22,811 nucleotides of DNA, taken from assembly GCA_964411885.1 (NCBI GenBank), contig CAYPMK010000024.1, forward strand, positions 1 to 22,811, written 5' to 3'. Below are positions 22,228 to 22,811 of this stretch, in pieces. The translations under genes and the position numbers were made by a program. Numbering within the stretch: position 1 is the first letter of the stretch; every line of letters begins with the position of its first letter. Source of the DNA: JAKLHL01 sp964411885 (lineage in GTDB: Bacteria > Bdellovibrionota > JAFGOL01). The notes below the pieces were generated by a model, which saw only the letters and a list, made by a program, of their open reading frames with translations, was not told the DNA's origin and ran no database searches.

Positions 22228-22811
22228 ATGAAACCCATAGTAATAGGAATAACTGGCAGTATCGCAAGCGGAAAGAGCAGCTTTACAGAGGCTCTATCTG
22301 GTCTTGGTGTGCAAACATTAAGCTCAGATAAAATAGTTTTTGATATCTGCCAAAAAAACAAGTCTGGCTACAATGCCCTTAAGGACCTAAAAATACCAGA
22401 TCTAATAGAAAAGGATAAAGAACTTAACAAAACTTTATTAAGAGACCTTGTTTTTAACAACGAGGATATTCGTCGTAAAGTAGAAGAAAAACTACACCCA
22501 CTTGTAATAGATGAGTTCAAAAGAAAAATTTCCTCACTAAAGGATAAAGAGATCCTAGCTGTAGAGATACCTTTATTGTTCGAAGCCAAAATAGAAAATC
22601 TTTGTGATCATACTGTAGTAGTATACAGAGATTTATCTAATGTAATTAACAGCATCGTAGATAGATATAAAACAATAAAAATACAGGCAGAAAAAATATT
22701 AAATACCCAGTTAAGTGCAGGAGAAAAAATACTTCGTTCCAACATCGTGATCTTAAATAACGGCGATATAAAATCTCTTAAACTAAAAGCCTCAAGCTTG
22801 CTAGAATACAT
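22228..22811 (+). CDS. coaE: Dephospho-CoA kinase (3' end cut by window)
   Basis: The frame is open from the ATG at 22228 to the right edge, 194 codons plus two bases. CoaE phosphorylates the 3'-hydroxyl of dephospho-CoA, the last step of coenzyme A synthesis. Visible motifs are the P-loop GITGSIASGKSS (7-18), LSSDKIV (the D-x-D/D region), EKLHPLVIDEF with the conserved His-Pro, and EIPLLFEAK (the PLLFE motif). The sequence near the edge (SNIVILNNGDIKSL) matches the family's terminal N-x-G stretch, so only a few residues should be missing from a normal length of about 200. In the P-loop, Ala replaces the usual Gly of GxIGSGKS, a mild variation. Divergent from tRNA-Leu. Confidence 0.94.
   Translation, partial: MKPIVIGITGSIASGKSSFTEALSGLGVQTLSSDKIVFDICQKNKSGYNALKDLKIPDLIEKDKELNKTLLRDLVFNNEDIRRKVEEKLHPLVIDEFKRKISSLKDKEILAVEIPLLFEAKIENLCDHTVVVYRDLSNVINSIVDRYKTIKIQAEKILNTQLSAGEKILRSNIVILNNGDIKSLKLKASSLLEY

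Overview
The window is low-GC bacterial chromosome (by eye about one third G+C) with the standard code, densely packed genes and one 100-base run of N at 2382-2481. That run points to a draft or metagenome scaffold. The genes do not settle the phylum. DivIVA next to DUF167, a KtrAB-type potassium system and unusual large exported proteins would fit an uncultured lineage such as Elusimicrobiota or Omnitrophota, but this is only a guess.

Layout. 1-1234 (minus): an exported N-acetylmuramoyl-L-alanine amidase, cut by the left edge, and an Ogt-type DNA repair methyltransferase. 1294-2072 (plus): divIVA and a DUF167 gene, joined by a TAATG overlap. 2058-16179 (minus): a 14-kb block for alpha-glucan and maltose metabolism. 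In transcription order it holds a 969-aa exported/membrane protein of unknown function, an 806-aa multi-pass membrane protein, an exported GH14 beta-amylase, an exported GT5 starch/glycogen-synthase-like protein, methylglyoxal synthase, an SLC45-like MFS sugar transporter and MalQ (interrupted by the N run). 16425-16763 (minus): a small GGQ release-factor-like protein. 16827-18846 (plus): KtrB/TrkH and KtrA/TrkA. 18833-19666 (minus): a radical SAM/SPASM-like protein. 19739-21112 (plus): L-serine dehydratase. 21172-21456 (minus): an RRM RNA-binding protein. 21457-22051: a non-coding stretch full of nested inverted repeats, with a 15-nt copy of the tRNA 3' end. 22052-22138 (minus): tRNA-Leu(UAA). 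22228 to the right edge (plus): coaE.

The most interesting content is the glucan block. Beta-amylase, the glycogen-synthase-like enzyme and the 806-aa membrane protein share a homologous C-terminal region of about 250-280 residues that I do not recognise, and all three begin with signal peptides. All main catalytic residues of both enzymes are present. The simplest model is an extracytoplasmic glucan-handling assembly: beta-amylase releases maltose, the MFS protein imports it, and cytoplasmic MalQ processes it. The exported GT5 enzyme is the puzzle, because its usual donor (ADP-glucose) is cytoplasmic.

A second pattern concerns expression. The first genes of most transcription units (ogt, divIVA, ktrB, radical SAM, sdaA, coaE, probably mgsA) have a -10-like hexamer ending only 6-9 nt before the start codon and no Shine-Dalgarno sequence. 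Genes inside operons have good SD sequences. This predicts leaderless mRNAs for operon-leading genes. It also corrects the start codons of ktrB and sdaA to internal ATGs.
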